The notes: a model not told the origin generated them from the letters alone. A DNA stretch of 64,000 nt from Cupriavidus sp. IDO (GCF_000812465.1 NZ_JWMA01000201.1:48875-112874), one strand, 5' to 3'; counted from the first letter of the stretch, positions 51,735-61,713 are shown. Translations and numbers: made by a program.

Positions 51735-52266
51735 TGAGCGGGACGGCCTGGCTGACCAGGTGTTGCGCACCGCGCGGGCCGAGGCGGCTTTCGAACAGGA
51801 TGAAGCGGTCGACCTGCCAGGCCGGCGTCGACAACTCACGGTGCGCAGCCAGCCAGTCGCGCACCACGCCTTCGGGCACCGAGGGGCGGCACCGTGCCAC
51901 GGTCAGATGCGGATGGAAACGACGGCGCTCGGGCGCGATGCCGACATCGGCCAGCGCCTGCCCGATGTCGGCATAGAGCGTGTCCAGTGCAGGATTCGCC
52001 GCGATGCCCGCCCACAGCACGCAGCCCTGCCCGCCGCGGAAACGGCCGGCCCCTTCGACGGCCATGGCGAATGCAGGTGCCCGAATGCCGGCCAGCGCCT
52101 GTGCCACGCGCGCGGAAAGCGCGTCGTCGCACTCGCCGAGAAAGCGCAGCGTCAGGTGGACCTGTTCGGCAGGCACGGGGCGAATACCTCCGCCGGACGG
52201 CACGGTCAGCAGCAACCGCGCCGTCACCTCGGACGGTGTCTCCAGGGCAATGAAGAGGCGCGTCAT
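51718..52266 (-). CDS. thpR: RNA 2',3'-cyclic phosphodiesterase (2H family)
   Basis: 182 residues with the two H-x-T/S motifs of the 2H phosphoesterases: VHLTLRFLG and FHPHLTVARC. Family members open cyclic 2',3'-phosphates or ligate tRNA halves in vitro. Start MTRLFIALETP is standard. It is 27 bases after the alkyltransferase gene on the same strand. Confidence 0.92.
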   Translation of the reverse strand: MTRLFIALETPSEVTARLLLTVPSGGGIRPVPAEQVHLTLRFLGECDDALSARVAQALAGIRAPAFAMAVEGAGRFRGGQGCVLWAGIAANPALDTLYADIGQALADVGIAPERRRFHPHLTVARCRPSVPEGVVRDWLAAHRELSTPAWQVDRFILFESRLGPRGAQHLVSQAVPLITPDC

Positions 52267-52293
52267 CGCGCAGGGCCGCGCCGGTGCGGCCCG

Positions 52294-52833
52294 CTATGCG
52301 AAGGCCAGCGCCGACTGTTGCATGATCGGCAGATGCACTGCCGCTGCAGTGCCTTCCAGCCGCAGCAAGGCGCGCTTGCGATCGGTGCCGCCGGCATAGC
52401 CGGTCAGGTCGCCGCTTGCGCCCAGCACGCGATGGCATGGCACCATCACCGACAGCGGATTGCGCCCCACCGCGCCGCCGATCGCGCGGGCATGCGTGGG
52501 CGGAAGTCCGATGCTCGCCGCCAGCTCGCCATACGAGACCGTGGCACCGAAGGGGATCGCGCGCAATGCCTCCCATACGCGGTTCTGGAATGCGCTGCCG
52601 GCGAACCGCATCGGCACGCAGAAGGTTTCGCGCTCGCCGGCAAAATACTCGGCCAGCTCTTCGGCGGCCTGCCGGAACACGCGCGCGGCAGCCTCCGGCG
52701 GACGTTCATCGTCGAAATCGGCGCCGCCAGGGTAGTACTTCTGGCCCTCGAAATAGACGCCGGTCAGGGCATTGCCCTCGGCGCGCAGCAGTATGGCGCC
52801 CAGCGGGCTGTCAATCAGGCGATAGCTTGTCAT
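52294..52833 (-). CDS. ogt: Methylated-DNA-[protein]-cysteine S-methyltransferase
   Basis: 179 residues. The acceptor Cys lies in MVPCHRVLGASGDLTGYAGG; the N-terminal part is the Ogt-type domain. It repairs O6-alkylguanine by taking the alkyl group irreversibly. Its start overlaps the stop of the upstream Ada/AlkA fusion (ATGA), so the two repair enzymes are made together. Confidence 0.95.
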   Translation of the reverse strand: MTSYRLIDSPLGAILLRAEGNALTGVYFEGQKYYPGGADFDDERPPEAAARVFRQAAEELAEYFAGERETFCVPMRFAGSAFQNRVWEALRAIPFGATVSYGELAASIGLPPTHARAIGGAVGRNPLSVMVPCHRVLGASGDLTGYAGGTDRKRALLRLEGTAAAVHLPIMQQSALAFA

Positions 52834-54332
52834 GTCGTGACCTCGGAATCCGTGGGTGTCATCGCGTCGCCTTTCAGCGCTTCGTAACGATGCCACAAGT
52901 GGATGGCCGCATAGGCGCGCCACGGCGCCCATTGTGCGGTCCGTTCATTCATCGCGCGCACGGTGCTCACGCCCAGCACCTTGCGCAAGGCATAGTCGGT
53001 GCCGGGGAACGCGTCGGGCCATCCCAGCGCGCGCATGGCGACGTACTGTGCGGTCCAGTCGCCGATGCCTTCGATGTCGCGCAGCGCTGCGACGGTTTCT
53101 TCCGGTGGCGCGTGCGGCTCCAGCGCGAGCGTACCGCTTGCGACTCGCTCCGCCAGCGCACGCAGGGTGCGGGCCTTGCCCGGAGGCACGCCCGCCGCGC
53201 GCATGGCTTCCGGCGGCAGCGCGGCGATGGCGGCAGCATTCGGAAAGGTGCGGCACAGCGTGGCTGGCGACTGCGATGACGGCGTGACGGTCTGGGGGTC
53301 GATCGCTTCGCCTGCCACCTCGGCCAGCCGCGCCAGGATCCGGCGCGCGTGCACCACCGAGATCAACTGGCCGACCACTGCGCGCACGGCAATCTCGAAG
53401 CCGTCGACGCTGCCGGGCAGCCGCATGCCGGGCACCGGCAGCGCCAGCTCGCCAAGATGGCGGTCCACCACGTCTGGCCGGCAGCCCAGATCGCATAGCC
53501 GGCGCACCTTGCCCAGCGCCTGGGGAATCACGTGCGCCAGCGAGGCGGACAACGTCACGCGCAATACCAGCCGTTTGGCAATGTGTTCGATGCGCACCCA
53601 GCCCAGGTGCGCGCGCCCGCCGCTTTCGACGGACAGTGTGCGCGCGTAGCTGCCATGGCGAATCTCCTCGATGCCGTCGACGGCCCGCGTCGCCAGGAAC
53701 CGCAGCAATGCATCCCATGCCAGCGGCGGACGATAGCCCAGCTCAAACACCAGCCGGTCGGCCACGCCGTCCGCGGCGCGCTTGCGCATCGCCATTGGCG
53801 TCAGCCCGTAGCGTGTCTTCAATACGTCATTGAAGCGGCGTACGCTGCCAAAGCCAGCAGCAAGGGCAACTTCGGTCACCGGCAAGGCGGTGTCGGTCAG
53901 CAGCCGCTTGGCGAGCAGCAGGCGCTGGGTCTGCACGTACTCCATCACCGACACGCCGAACTGCGCGTCGAAGAGACGCCGCAGGTGCCGCTCGGTCACA
54001 CCGATGCGTTCGGCCAGTCGGGCCACGCCCGCGTCGGCCATGAAGCCTTCGTCGATCATGGCGGCGGCGGCCTGCGCCAGCCGCCCCGAGATATCGGCCA
54101 GGCCATGGCCCGGCGCCAGCTCCGGCCGGCACCGGAGGCAAGGCCGGAATCCCTGCTTCTCGGCGGCGGCGGCCGTCTCGTAGAAGCTGCAGTTCTCGCG
54201 TTTGGGCGTGCGTACGGCGCACACCGGACGGCAGTACACGCCGGTCGACGACACGCCGACGAAGAAGCGTCCGTCGAAGCGGCGGTCGTGCGACGCCACG
54301 GCCTTGTAGCAGGTGTCGGGATCGAGTTTCAT
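52830..54332 (-). CDS. Ada-like sensor/AraC regulator fused to AlkA DNA-3-methyladenine glycosylase
   Basis: 500 residues. Order: Ada metal-binding domain (about 1-75; Cys in YCRPVCAVRTPKRENCSF and CLRCRPE), AraC-type HTH (about 85-185), AlkA N-terminal domain (about 200-310), and HhH-GPD glycosylase (about 315-480) with IGDWTAQYVAMRALGWPDAFPGTD, Asp being catalytic. The protein would sense methyl-phosphotriesters, activate repair genes and excise alkylated bases. Such fused Ada/AlkA proteins occur in several beta-proteobacteria. Confidence 0.94.
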   Translation of the reverse strand: MKLDPDTCYKAVASHDRRFDGRFFVGVSSTGVYCRPVCAVRTPKRENCSFYETAAAAEKQGFRPCLRCRPELAPGHGLADISGRLAQAAAAMIDEGFMADAGVARLAERIGVTERHLRRLFDAQFGVSVMEYVQTQRLLLAKRLLTDTALPVTEVALAAGFGSVRRFNDVLKTRYGLTPMAMRKRAADGVADRLVFELGYRPPLAWDALLRFLATRAVDGIEEIRHGSYARTLSVESGGRAHLGWVRIEHIAKRLVLRVTLSASLAHVIPQALGKVRRLCDLGCRPDVVDRHLGELALPVPGMRLPGSVDGFEIAVRAVVGQLISVVHARRILARLAEVAGEAIDPQTVTPSSQSPATLCRTFPNAAAIAALPPEAMRAAGVPPGKARTLRALAERVASGTLALEPHAPPEETVAALRDIEGIGDWTAQYVAMRALGWPDAFPGTDYALRKVLGVSTVRAMNERTAQWAPWRAYAAIHLWHRYEALKGDAMTPTDSEVTT

Positions 54333-54494
54333 GTACGCATGCTAACGCTTTGTACGCCGGCGCACCCGCTGGAATCGGACATACGCCTCGGACCCGTCCG
54401 CAGGGCCTGCAACGGCGGTTTTTCGGCATGAGGGACGGATAGAATCACCATACAGGCGGCATACTGTCCGCGCAAAAGCAAACCCGGAGACCTC

Positions 54495-57335
54495 ATGCGC
54501 CGTCCCTTCACGCGTCTGTCACTGATCGCTTCACTGACGTGTTCGCTGGCTGGCTCGCTATCCCTTGTCATCCCTGCTGCCGTGGCCGCTCCCGTGGCGC
54601 CGGCAACGGCTGCCGTTGCAGCTGCAACCGCAACCGCAACCGAAGTCACCTCCGTCGAAGGCATCACCGAATACCGCCTGCCCAACGGGCTGCGCATCGT
54701 GCTGGCGCCCGACGCCGCCAAGGCCACCACCACGGTCAACATGACCTACCTGGTGGGCAGCCGGCAAGAGAACTATGGTGAGACCGGCATGGCGCACCTG
54801 CTGGAACACCTGATGTTCAAGGGCACGCCGTCGTTCCCGGGTAAGACCATCCCGACCGAGTTCGCGCGCCGCGGCATGTCGTCGAACGGCACCACCGCGC
54901 AGGACCGTACCAACTTCTTCGAGACCTTCACCGCCAGTGACGACAACCTCGACTGGGCGTTGCGGATGGAAGCGGACCGCATGGTCAACAGCTTCATCTC
55001 CCGCGCCGATCTCGACAGCGAAATGACAGTCGTGCGCAACGAGATGGAGATGGGCGAGAACAGCCCGGGGCGCATGCTGATGCAGCAGACCATGTCGGCC
55101 GCCTACCGCTGGCACAACTACGCCCATGCGCCGATCGGCGCGCGCAGCGATGTCGAGCAGGTCGGCATCGGGAACCTGCAGGCGTTCTATCGCCGCTACT
55201 ACCAGCCCGACAATGCGGTGCTGGTGGTGGCCGGCAAGCTCGATCCCGCACAGACGCTGGCACGCATCGAGCGATACTTCGGCCAGATCCCGCGGCCCGC
55301 GCGCGTGCTGCCGCCCGAGCATACGATCGAACCGCCGCAGGAAGGCGCGCGCGAACTGGTCGTGATGCGCCCGGGCGACAGCAGCCTGGTGGCCGCGCAA
55401 TACCATGTCAGCCCCGGCGCCCACGCCGATACCACCGCGCTGTCGCTGCTGACCATCATCCTCGGCGACACGCCGGGCGGGCGCCTGTACAAGGCACTGG
55501 TGGAACAGAAGAAGGCCACGTCGGTCGGCACGGCCTTCTATTCGATGAAGGATCCGGGCGCACTGCTGTTCATGGCCGAGACGGCCAGGGACCAGCCGCT
55601 CGCGCCGGCGCGCGCAGCGCTGCTCACGCAGATCGAAGGCTTTGCCGAGGCGCCGGTTACGGAATCCGAACTGGAACGCGCCCGCGTGCGCATGCGCAAT
55701 GCCTACGAGCAGTACATGAATGATCCGGGCGCGCTCGGCATCGCCCTGTCGGAAGCCATCGCCAAGGGCGACTGGCGGCTGTTCCTGATTGCGCGCGACC
55801 GCATCGAGACGACTACCGTCGAGGACGTACAGCGCGTCGCGCTGAATTACTTCCAGCCATCCAACCGCACGGTGGGCTTGTTCATTCCCGCCGATCAGCC
55901 GCCGCGCGCAACGATTCCCGTCGCGCCTGACGTCGCCGCGCTGGTGAAGGGCTACCAGGGCAAGCCGGCGCTTGCCGCGGTGCCGCCCTTCGATCCGAGC
56001 CCGGCCAATATCGAGGCCCACACCCAACGCCATACGCTCGCCAACGGCATGCAGCTGGCGCTGCTGCCCAAGCCCACGCGCGGCGACGTGGTCGACGGCG
56101 TGCTGATCCTGCGCATGGGCGATGTGCAGAGCCTGCAGGGCCTGGCCACGGTCGGCAGCCTGACGGCATCGATGCTCAAGCGCGGCGCCGGCACGCTGGA
56201 CCGCCAGCAGATCGCCGACCGGATCGAAGCGCTGAAGGCCAGCGTCAGTATTGGCGGAGGTTCCGAGCGCGTCACGGTGAGCTTCGAAACGCGCCGCGCG
56301 CAGCTGCCTGAACTGCTCGCGCTGCTGCGCGACCTGCTGCGCGCGCCGACCTTCCCGGAGAAGGAATTCGAAACGCTGCGCACGACCAGTATCGCGGGCA
56401 TCGAAAGCATGCAGCGCCAGCCCGGCGTGCTGGCCGCCAACGCGCTGGGGCGCCACGGCGACCCCTATCCGGTTGGCGACCCGCGCCATGCGCCGACGTT
56501 TGATGAAAGCATCGAGGCGCTGAAAGCTGCAAAGCTCGAAGCGGTGCGAGACTTCCATGCCCGCTTCTATGGCGCCGGCAATGCGCAGTTGAGCCTGGTG
56601 GGTGATTTCGATGCGGACGCGGTGCTTGCGCAGAGCGGCCAGCTGTTCGGCGACTGGACTGCACAGCAGCCGTACGCGCGCGTCGACCGGCCTTTCGTGC
56701 CGATTGCGGCCGCCGACTTCACGCTGGCGACGCCGGGCAAGGCCAACGCGGTGTATGTGGCCGCCGAGCCGATCGACCTGACCAGCGAGGCGCCCGACTA
56801 CGCCCTGCTGCTGATCGCGAACCGCGTGTTCGGCGGCGCCAGCCTGCGCAGCCGGCTGGCAGACCGGTTGCGCCAGAAGGAGGGCATCAGCTACGGCACG
56901 TCGAGCTGGGTCCAGGTCGGCGCGCTCGACCGGGCCGGGCGCTTCGGGCTGCAGGCGCAGTATGCACCGCAGAACCTGCCGCGTTTGCAGCGCGCGGTGT
57001 CGGAAGAACTCGCGCGTTTCGTGCGCGACGGCATCACCCGCGAGGAACTGGCCGAAGCCGTCAGCGGCATCCTGCAGCAGGGCATCGTCAGCCGCAGCAG
57101 CGACAGCGCACTGGCCGACACCCTGGCCAACCAGTTGTTCCTGGGTCGCACCATGGCATTCACCGCCGAACTGGAAGCGCGCCTGCGCAGCGCGACGCCC
57201 GAAGCGGTCAATGAGGCGATTCGCAAGTACGTCAGCCCGGCGGGCTTGTCGCAGGTCTATGCTGGAGACTTCGGCAAAGCCCCTGCGCAAGACGCCACGT
57301 CGGCCGGCGGCGAGGCCCCGGCGGCACGTCCATGA
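54495..57335 (+). CDS. M16-family zinc metallopeptidase (two-domain, periplasmic)
   Basis: 946 residues with a signal peptide (MRRPFTRLSLIASLTCSLAGSLSLVIPAAVAA). The inverted zinc motif H-x2-E-H is H101-L-L-E104-H105 (MAHLLEHLMFKG), with the distal Glu in VVRNEMEMGENS. A second M16 half follows (about 500-930) and lacks the motif, as usual for the non-catalytic half. It degrades peptides in the periplasm. Preceded by GGAG 8 bases before ATG. Confidence 0.93.
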   Translation: MRRPFTRLSLIASLTCSLAGSLSLVIPAAVAAPVAPATAAVAAATATATEVTSVEGITEYRLPNGLRIVLAPDAAKATTTVNMTYLVGSRQENYGETGMAHLLEHLMFKGTPSFPGKTIPTEFARRGMSSNGTTAQDRTNFFETFTASDDNLDWALRMEADRMVNSFISRADLDSEMTVVRNEMEMGENSPGRMLMQQTMSAAYRWHNYAHAPIGARSDVEQVGIGNLQAFYRRYYQPDNAVLVVAGKLDPAQTLARIERYFGQIPRPARVLPPEHTIEPPQEGARELVVMRPGDSSLVAAQYHVSPGAHADTTALSLLTIILGDTPGGRLYKALVEQKKATSVGTAFYSMKDPGALLFMAETARDQPLAPARAALLTQIEGFAEAPVTESELERARVRMRNAYEQYMNDPGALGIALSEAIAKGDWRLFLIARDRIETTTVEDVQRVALNYFQPSNRTVGLFIPADQPPRATIPVAPDVAALVKGYQGKPALAAVPPFDPSPANIEAHTQRHTLANGMQLALLPKPTRGDVVDGVLILRMGDVQSLQGLATVGSLTASMLKRGAGTLDRQQIADRIEALKASVSIGGGSERVTVSFETRRAQLPELLALLRDLLRAPTFPEKEFETLRTTSIAGIESMQRQPGVLAANALGRHGDPYPVGDPRHAPTFDESIEALKAAKLEAVRDFHARFYGAGNAQLSLVGDFDADAVLAQSGQLFGDWTAQQPYARVDRPFVPIAAADFTLATPGKANAVYVAAEPIDLTSEAPDYALLLIANRVFGGASLRSRLADRLRQKEGISYGTSSWVQVGALDRAGRFGLQAQYAPQNLPRLQRAVSEELARFVRDGITREELAEAVSGILQQGIVSRSSDSALADTLANQLFLGRTMAFTAELEARLRSATPEAVNEAIRKYVSPAGLSQVYAGDFGKAPAQDATSAGGEAPAARP

Positions 57336-57438
57336 TCAGCGGAAGCTAGCGAGAAGGAGGCTGAAGCAAGGGAATGCAGGGAAATCGGGGAAAGCGGCGC
57401 TGGCTAGTGGCACAGCCCTTGCCGCGACCCTTCGTTGA

Positions 57439-57454
57439 CTGTATATTCGTACAG
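57439..57454 (+). promoter_or_regulatory. LexA (SOS) box
   Basis: CTGTATATTCGTACAG matches CTGT-N8-ACAG perfectly, in an A/T-rich setting (GACTG...CAGTATAA). It lies 25 bases before the start of the gene at 57479, so it covers the promoter. Confidence 0.8.
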
Positions 57455-57478
57455 TATAAGTCGATATAAGAGGTGTGG

Positions 57479-57853
57479 ATGTCAATCGTGCGAGCTGGCA
57501 GCAAGGCGGAAGCGCTCAGGCTTCTCGCCTCGGAAGGTGTGCTGGCGCTTGAGCTGGACTACGAGACCGGATGGCAGGATGCCGTCGAGCTCGGCAGGCT
57601 CGGAGAGAAGCGCGGTATCAAGGTGCAATATCGCGGACAGGAGAGCATCGCGGTCCGCTCACGGGAAGCCCTGATCGAAGGGCTGGCCAAACCCAAGGGA
57701 ACATTCCGGCAACGCAATCTTTACTGCCAGTTCGATCTCGGCACGCTGGCGGATCATGAATTGCTGGATCTCGAGGCCAAGGCCACGCGGCTCGGGGACT
57801 ACATTCTGGCAGGGCATCTCCTGCGCGACGTGGATGGCGTCTGGCCGCAATAG
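57479..57853 (+). CDS. Uncharacterised protein under LexA control
   Basis: 124 residues, acidic to neutral, mixed alpha/beta, no signal or membrane segment. The first half (AEALRLLASEGVLALELDYETGWQDAVELGRLGEKRGIKVQYRGQESIAV) reads as a small alpha/beta domain. No family recognised. ATG 57479 has AGAGG 5 bases upstream; an in-frame GTG two codons earlier is possible. The LexA box ahead of it suggests induction by DNA damage. Confidence 0.65.
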   Translation: MSIVRAGSKAEALRLLASEGVLALELDYETGWQDAVELGRLGEKRGIKVQYRGQESIAVRSREALIEGLAKPKGTFRQRNLYCQFDLGTLADHELLDLEAKATRLGDYILAGHLLRDVDGVWPQ

Positions 57854-57869
57854 CGGCCTGCGTCCTCAA

Positions 57870-57895
57870 CAAAAAAAGCCGCCTCGAAGGCGGCT
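57870..57895 (-). terminator. Rho-independent terminator for the gene at 57920
   Basis: AGCCGCCT-CGA-AGGCGGCT (57877-57895) with an A-run on its left gives, on the minus strand, a stem followed by eight T. It lies 25 bases after the minus-strand stop and may also stop the plus-strand SOS gene less efficiently. Confidence 0.8.
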
Positions 57896-57919
57896 GTCCA
57901 TCAGCATCTGAAAACGGGC

Positions 57920-58441
57920 TCAGTGCCAGACGCGCGCAGCGTTGGCCCACCGCGCCGCGGAAGACTGCACCAGTGCACCGTCAATGGTGTCGTTCAGCGA
58001 AACCGGCTGCGGCATGTCCGCAGCCGACTGTACCGCCGTACGCCACAACACCGCCGACACCAGCGTCTTGCAATGCCGCCGCTCGCCGTGCGCCAGCGAG
58101 AGCAGCCGGTCATACCCGTCCATGACGATCAAGCGGTCGCCATCCTGCGGCCGCAGTTCCAGCGCATAAAGATGATCGCACTCGCAATGCATGTGCCCGC
58201 CGCTGACAGCGACCACGATGGCACCCGGCAGCGCAACACCGCTTTCGCGAACTTCATCGCGCAGCCTTGACAAGTGCGCGTGCGCACGCGGATCGCGAAC
58301 GGCGGCCATCTCGCCCGGCATGTCGCTGAGCGCCAGCAGCTCCGCCGGCGACACCGCCAGCGTGTAGGCCTGCCGCGCGTGCCTGTACGAGGCCACCACG
58401 GCGCGCAGACGATGCGGCCCGGATTGGTCGAACTCACTCAT
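57920..58441 (-). CDS. Hypothetical protein
   Basis: 173 residues, no signal peptide. ALPGAIVVAVSGGHMHCECDHLYALELRPQDGDRLIVMDGYDRLLSLAHGERRHCKTLVSAVLWRTAV looks like a compact domain with a Cys/His cluster (H-x-H-C-x-C-x-H) that could bind metal. No family recognised. It ends ahead of a clear terminator and is 26 bases from the acyl-CoA dehydrogenase gene on the same strand, so it may be co-transcribed with it. Confidence 0.55.
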   Translation of the reverse strand: MSEFDQSGPHRLRAVVASYRHARQAYTLAVSPAELLALSDMPGEMAAVRDPRAHAHLSRLRDEVRESGVALPGAIVVAVSGGHMHCECDHLYALELRPQDGDRLIVMDGYDRLLSLAHGERRHCKTLVSAVLWRTAVQSAADMPQPVSLNDTIDGALVQSSAARWANAARVWH

Positions 58442-58467
58442 ATCGCCTCCTGCCGCACGGGCTCATG

Positions 58468-59625
58468 TCAGTCGCGCAGCAGTTGCTTGGCGATGATCAG
58501 CTGCTGGATCTGCGTGGTGCCTTCATAGAGGCGCAGCAGGCGAACGTCGCGGTAGAAGCGCTCGGCCTTGTACTCGGCGATGTAGCCGGCGCCGCCATGG
58601 ATCTGCACCGCGCGGTCGGCAACGCGGCCCACCATCTCGGTACAGAACATCTTCGTGCAGGAAGCCAGCATGCTGACTTCCGGGTCGCTCTTGCCGGCGG
58701 GCTTGGCGTCATAGCGCTGCGCGCAGTCGCGCACCATCGACAGGCCCGCGTACAGCTCGGCCTGGCTGTCGGCCAGCATGCCCTGGATCAGCTGGAAGTC
58801 GCCGATAGGCTTGCCGAACTGCTTGCGTTCCTTGGCGTAGGCCACCGCGTCAGTGATCAGGCGATGCGCCATGCCGCAGGCCAGTGCCGAGAGGTGCAGG
58901 CGGCCGCGGTCGAGCACCTTCATCGCGGTCTTGAAGCCGACGCCCGGCACGCCGCCGATGATATTCGCTGCGGGCACGCGCACGTTCTCCAGCACCACGT
59001 CGCAAGTCTTGGTGCCGCGCTGGCCCATCTTCTTGTCCGGCTTGCCGAGCGAGATGCCCGGGGTGTCGGCCGGCACGATGAACGACGAGATGCCCGAGGC
59101 ACCGGCACCGCCGGTGCGCGCCATCAGCGTGAAGGCGCCGGCGCGCGGCGCGTTGGTGATGAAGCGCTTGGTGCCGTTGATGACGTAGTGGTCGCCGTCG
59201 AGCTCGGCCCTGGTTTGCAGCGAGGCAGCGTCGGAGCCGGCATTCGGCTCGGTCAGCGCGAACGAGATGATCAGCTCGCCGCTGGCGATGCGCGGCAGGT
59301 AGGCCTGCTTCTGTTCTTCAGTGCCATCCATCAGGATGCCCTGCGAACCGATGCCTACGTTGGTGCCGAACACCGAGCGGAAGGCGAAGGCGGTGTGGCC
59401 GAGGTCGTAGACGACCTCGCATTCCTGCGACATCGACAGGCCGATGCCGCCATAGTTTTCAGGGATGGAGATACCGAACAGGCCCATCTCCTTCATGTCC
59501 GCGACGATGTCGGCCGGCACGTCGTCGATGTCTTCGAGCGTGTCTTCCGCCGGCTTCAGCCGTTCGTCGATAAAGCGCTGCACCGAGGCGCGCAGCAGGG
59601 CAAAGGATTCGTTATCAAGGGCCAT
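58468..59625 (-). CDS. Acyl-CoA dehydrogenase
   Basis: 385 residues of standard ACAD architecture: FAD site SFALTEPNAGSDAASL, then FITNAPRAG and the C-terminal catalytic region with YIAEYKAERFYRDVRLLRLYEGTTQIQ, in which Glu of L-Y-E-G-T is in the position of the catalytic base in short/medium-chain enzymes. It oxidises an acyl-CoA to the enoyl-CoA. ATG 59625 follows GGAG; the upstream frame is non-coding. Confidence 0.93.
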   Translation of the reverse strand: MALDNESFALLRASVQRFIDERLKPAEDTLEDIDDVPADIVADMKEMGLFGISIPENYGGIGLSMSQECEVVYDLGHTAFAFRSVFGTNVGIGSQGILMDGTEEQKQAYLPRIASGELIISFALTEPNAGSDAASLQTRAELDGDHYVINGTKRFITNAPRAGAFTLMARTGGAGASGISSFIVPADTPGISLGKPDKKMGQRGTKTCDVVLENVRVPAANIIGGVPGVGFKTAMKVLDRGRLHLSALACGMAHRLITDAVAYAKERKQFGKPIGDFQLIQGMLADSQAELYAGLSMVRDCAQRYDAKPAGKSDPEVSMLASCTKMFCTEMVGRVADRAVQIHGGAGYIAEYKAERFYRDVRLLRLYEGTTQIQQLIIAKQLLRD

Positions 59626-59738
59626 GGTGATTCTCCGGTCAAGCCAGTCCGACAGTCTGGTCGTCAATGGTACGCGGGCTACGCGATTTGACAATCCACT
59701 TGATATTGGACAGAATGGTTAATGCAATTTGACAATCC

Positions 59739-61532
59739 TCAGGGGAACGCAACAGCCATCAGCCCGGCCGCGCCGATGCCAAGTGCTGCCAGCGCGTCCC
59801 CGGCAATCAGGCCGCCGCCCACCAGCGAAGTCGTGCTCATGTCTTCCGGCAAGGCAGGTTGCCGTACCCCTGGCCTGTGGCTGGCGCGGCTGTTAACCAG
59901 GCCGGACACGATGCCGCCAGCCGCCATCCACGCTGCAGTGGGCAGGTTGACAAAGCCGCCGAACGACGACGCATAGGGTGTCGGCAGGATGACCGCGTCG
60001 AGCAGGAAATCCACCGCGCGCGCGGGCGGCCGGCCCGACCGCACGAAGCGCTGGTAGCGCGCGCTGGCGTGAATCGCTTTGCGCAACACTTCCGTCACCA
60101 GCCCGATCGACAGCCCGACAAGCACCGCGATGTGCTGATAGGTGCGCTCCTGCGCCAGCCCGCGCAGCACGCCGACAATCTTGTAGGTCATGGCCGAGGT
60201 CCACCGGGCCGGCTGCTGGTCCGCCGTGAGCGTGGTCTGGTCGAGCGTCAGCACCGGGTATGCCTGCATGAAGAGCCGCGCCAGCGCCACCGCCAGCAGT
60301 GCCCCGACCACGACGCCGGCCACCTGGTAGCCAAACTGCGCCATGCGGTTGCTGCCCAGGCGCCAGCCGGTGGAACGGTCCTGCTGCATGTCGCTCGCCT
60401 CCGCGGTGGACACCAGCAACACCGTCGCCGCGATCAGGCCGATATGGGGCTCGCGCAGCCCCGCCGCCGCCATCAGGATCACGCACAGCACGAAGGCCGA
60501 CGAGATCGGGTTCTGGTCCACGATGCCCACCGAGATGCCATTGACCAGCGCAAATACCAGCACCAGCAGGACCGCAAGCAGCTGATAACCCACTGGTTGC
60601 CCGAACCACGCTACGCCGGCTACCACCACCGCCACGCCCCACAGCACCACCCACGCCGCCACCCAGCGCATATCCGGTCCACGCTGGCCGGGAGCCGCCT
60701 GGCGTGCCCCACCCGTCCACTGCCGCCACGCGCGCGCCAGCAGCCGCGAGAGATCGACCAGCGCCGCGCCCATGATCATGCCCAGCGCGATCAGGAAGGT
60801 GATCTTGCGGAACGGCTCGCCCGGCGCGAGCCAGCCGATCGATACGAAGGTCGGCGTCATCGCCCAACTGGCCAGGCCACCCGCCAGCGACGCGATGCCG
60901 ATGCGTGCGCCGACGATCATGCCGGCGCCGAAGGTGGAAGCCGATAAGTCCAGCGCGGCCAGCGGCGCCAGCCTCACCGCACCAAACCCGCCCGCCACGC
61001 CAAGCGCCATGCCACCGGCAAGGCGTGACACCGAGCGGCGCAGCAGCACCGGGTCTGTCAGTGCGCGCAGGATGTTGGCAACCGCCAGCCCGGACGGAAA
61101 GGTCAGCTGCATGCGGTCCACCAGCAGCGGCGTGTACAACATGCCCACGCCAACGCCGTACATGCCGATGCACAGCATGTACGCCACCAGCTGCCACAGC
61201 GGCGGCTGCGCCATGCCGAGCCACGTCATCGCCTGGATCACGACGGCCATGCCGCCCATGCCCGCCACCGAGGCCGCGGCGGTCTGGATGTAGTTGGCGC
61301 CGTGCCGGCCCGGTGCGCCATAGCCATACGTCACCACCGAACCGAGGATGCCGGCCAGCACCTGTCCGCCCACAAAGAACCCCAGCGAGAAGTTCATGTA
61401 CGCGGCGGCAATGCCGCCCAGCGGCCCCAGCACCAGCATGCCCGCGGCACCGAGCAAGGCGTGATACTGCCAGCTGCCGGGGCGCGGCAGCCAGCTCCGG
61501 TGGGTGGTGGCTTCAGTCGGAATGGATGGCAT
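59739..61532 (-). CDS. OPT-family oligopeptide or metal-chelate transporter
   Basis: 597 residues with about 14-16 hydrophobic helices. GIVDQNPISSAFVL contains the N-P-I-S motif typical of OPT transporters, and GPLGGIAAAYMNFSLGFFVGGQVL the N-terminal family region. The family imports oligopeptides, siderophore or metal complexes by proton symport. The substrate cannot be told. Single gene, between the acyl-CoA dehydrogenase and the yccF-like gene. Confidence 0.88.
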   Translation of the reverse strand: MPSIPTEATTHRSWLPRPGSWQYHALLGAAGMLVLGPLGGIAAAYMNFSLGFFVGGQVLAGILGSVVTYGYGAPGRHGANYIQTAAASVAGMGGMAVVIQAMTWLGMAQPPLWQLVAYMLCIGMYGVGVGMLYTPLLVDRMQLTFPSGLAVANILRALTDPVLLRRSVSRLAGGMALGVAGGFGAVRLAPLAALDLSASTFGAGMIVGARIGIASLAGGLASWAMTPTFVSIGWLAPGEPFRKITFLIALGMIMGAALVDLSRLLARAWRQWTGGARQAAPGQRGPDMRWVAAWVVLWGVAVVVAGVAWFGQPVGYQLLAVLLVLVFALVNGISVGIVDQNPISSAFVLCVILMAAAGLREPHIGLIAATVLLVSTAEASDMQQDRSTGWRLGSNRMAQFGYQVAGVVVGALLAVALARLFMQAYPVLTLDQTTLTADQQPARWTSAMTYKIVGVLRGLAQERTYQHIAVLVGLSIGLVTEVLRKAIHASARYQRFVRSGRPPARAVDFLLDAVILPTPYASSFGGFVNLPTAAWMAAGGIVSGLVNSRASHRPGVRQPALPEDMSTTSLVGGGLIAGDALAALGIGAAGLMAVAFP

Positions 61533-61713
61533 GGCGGTGCGTGGCTCTCACGAAGCATAGGCGACGACACATGGGATGACGACACGCGTATGCGGCACGC
61601 AACGAAGAGATCTTCGGCTGCCTGAGCGAAGCGGAACGAGAACAGCTCGGCGGCCTGCCGGACCGGCTGGTCGCCCACGCCTCGCGGGGCGACCAGCCGG
61701 GGAAGATTAGCGC

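Noticed and set aside
59859..61224. Large open frames on both strands inside the OPT transporter gene
   Set aside because: One frame only shows membrane helices and the NPIS motif; the others are shadows.
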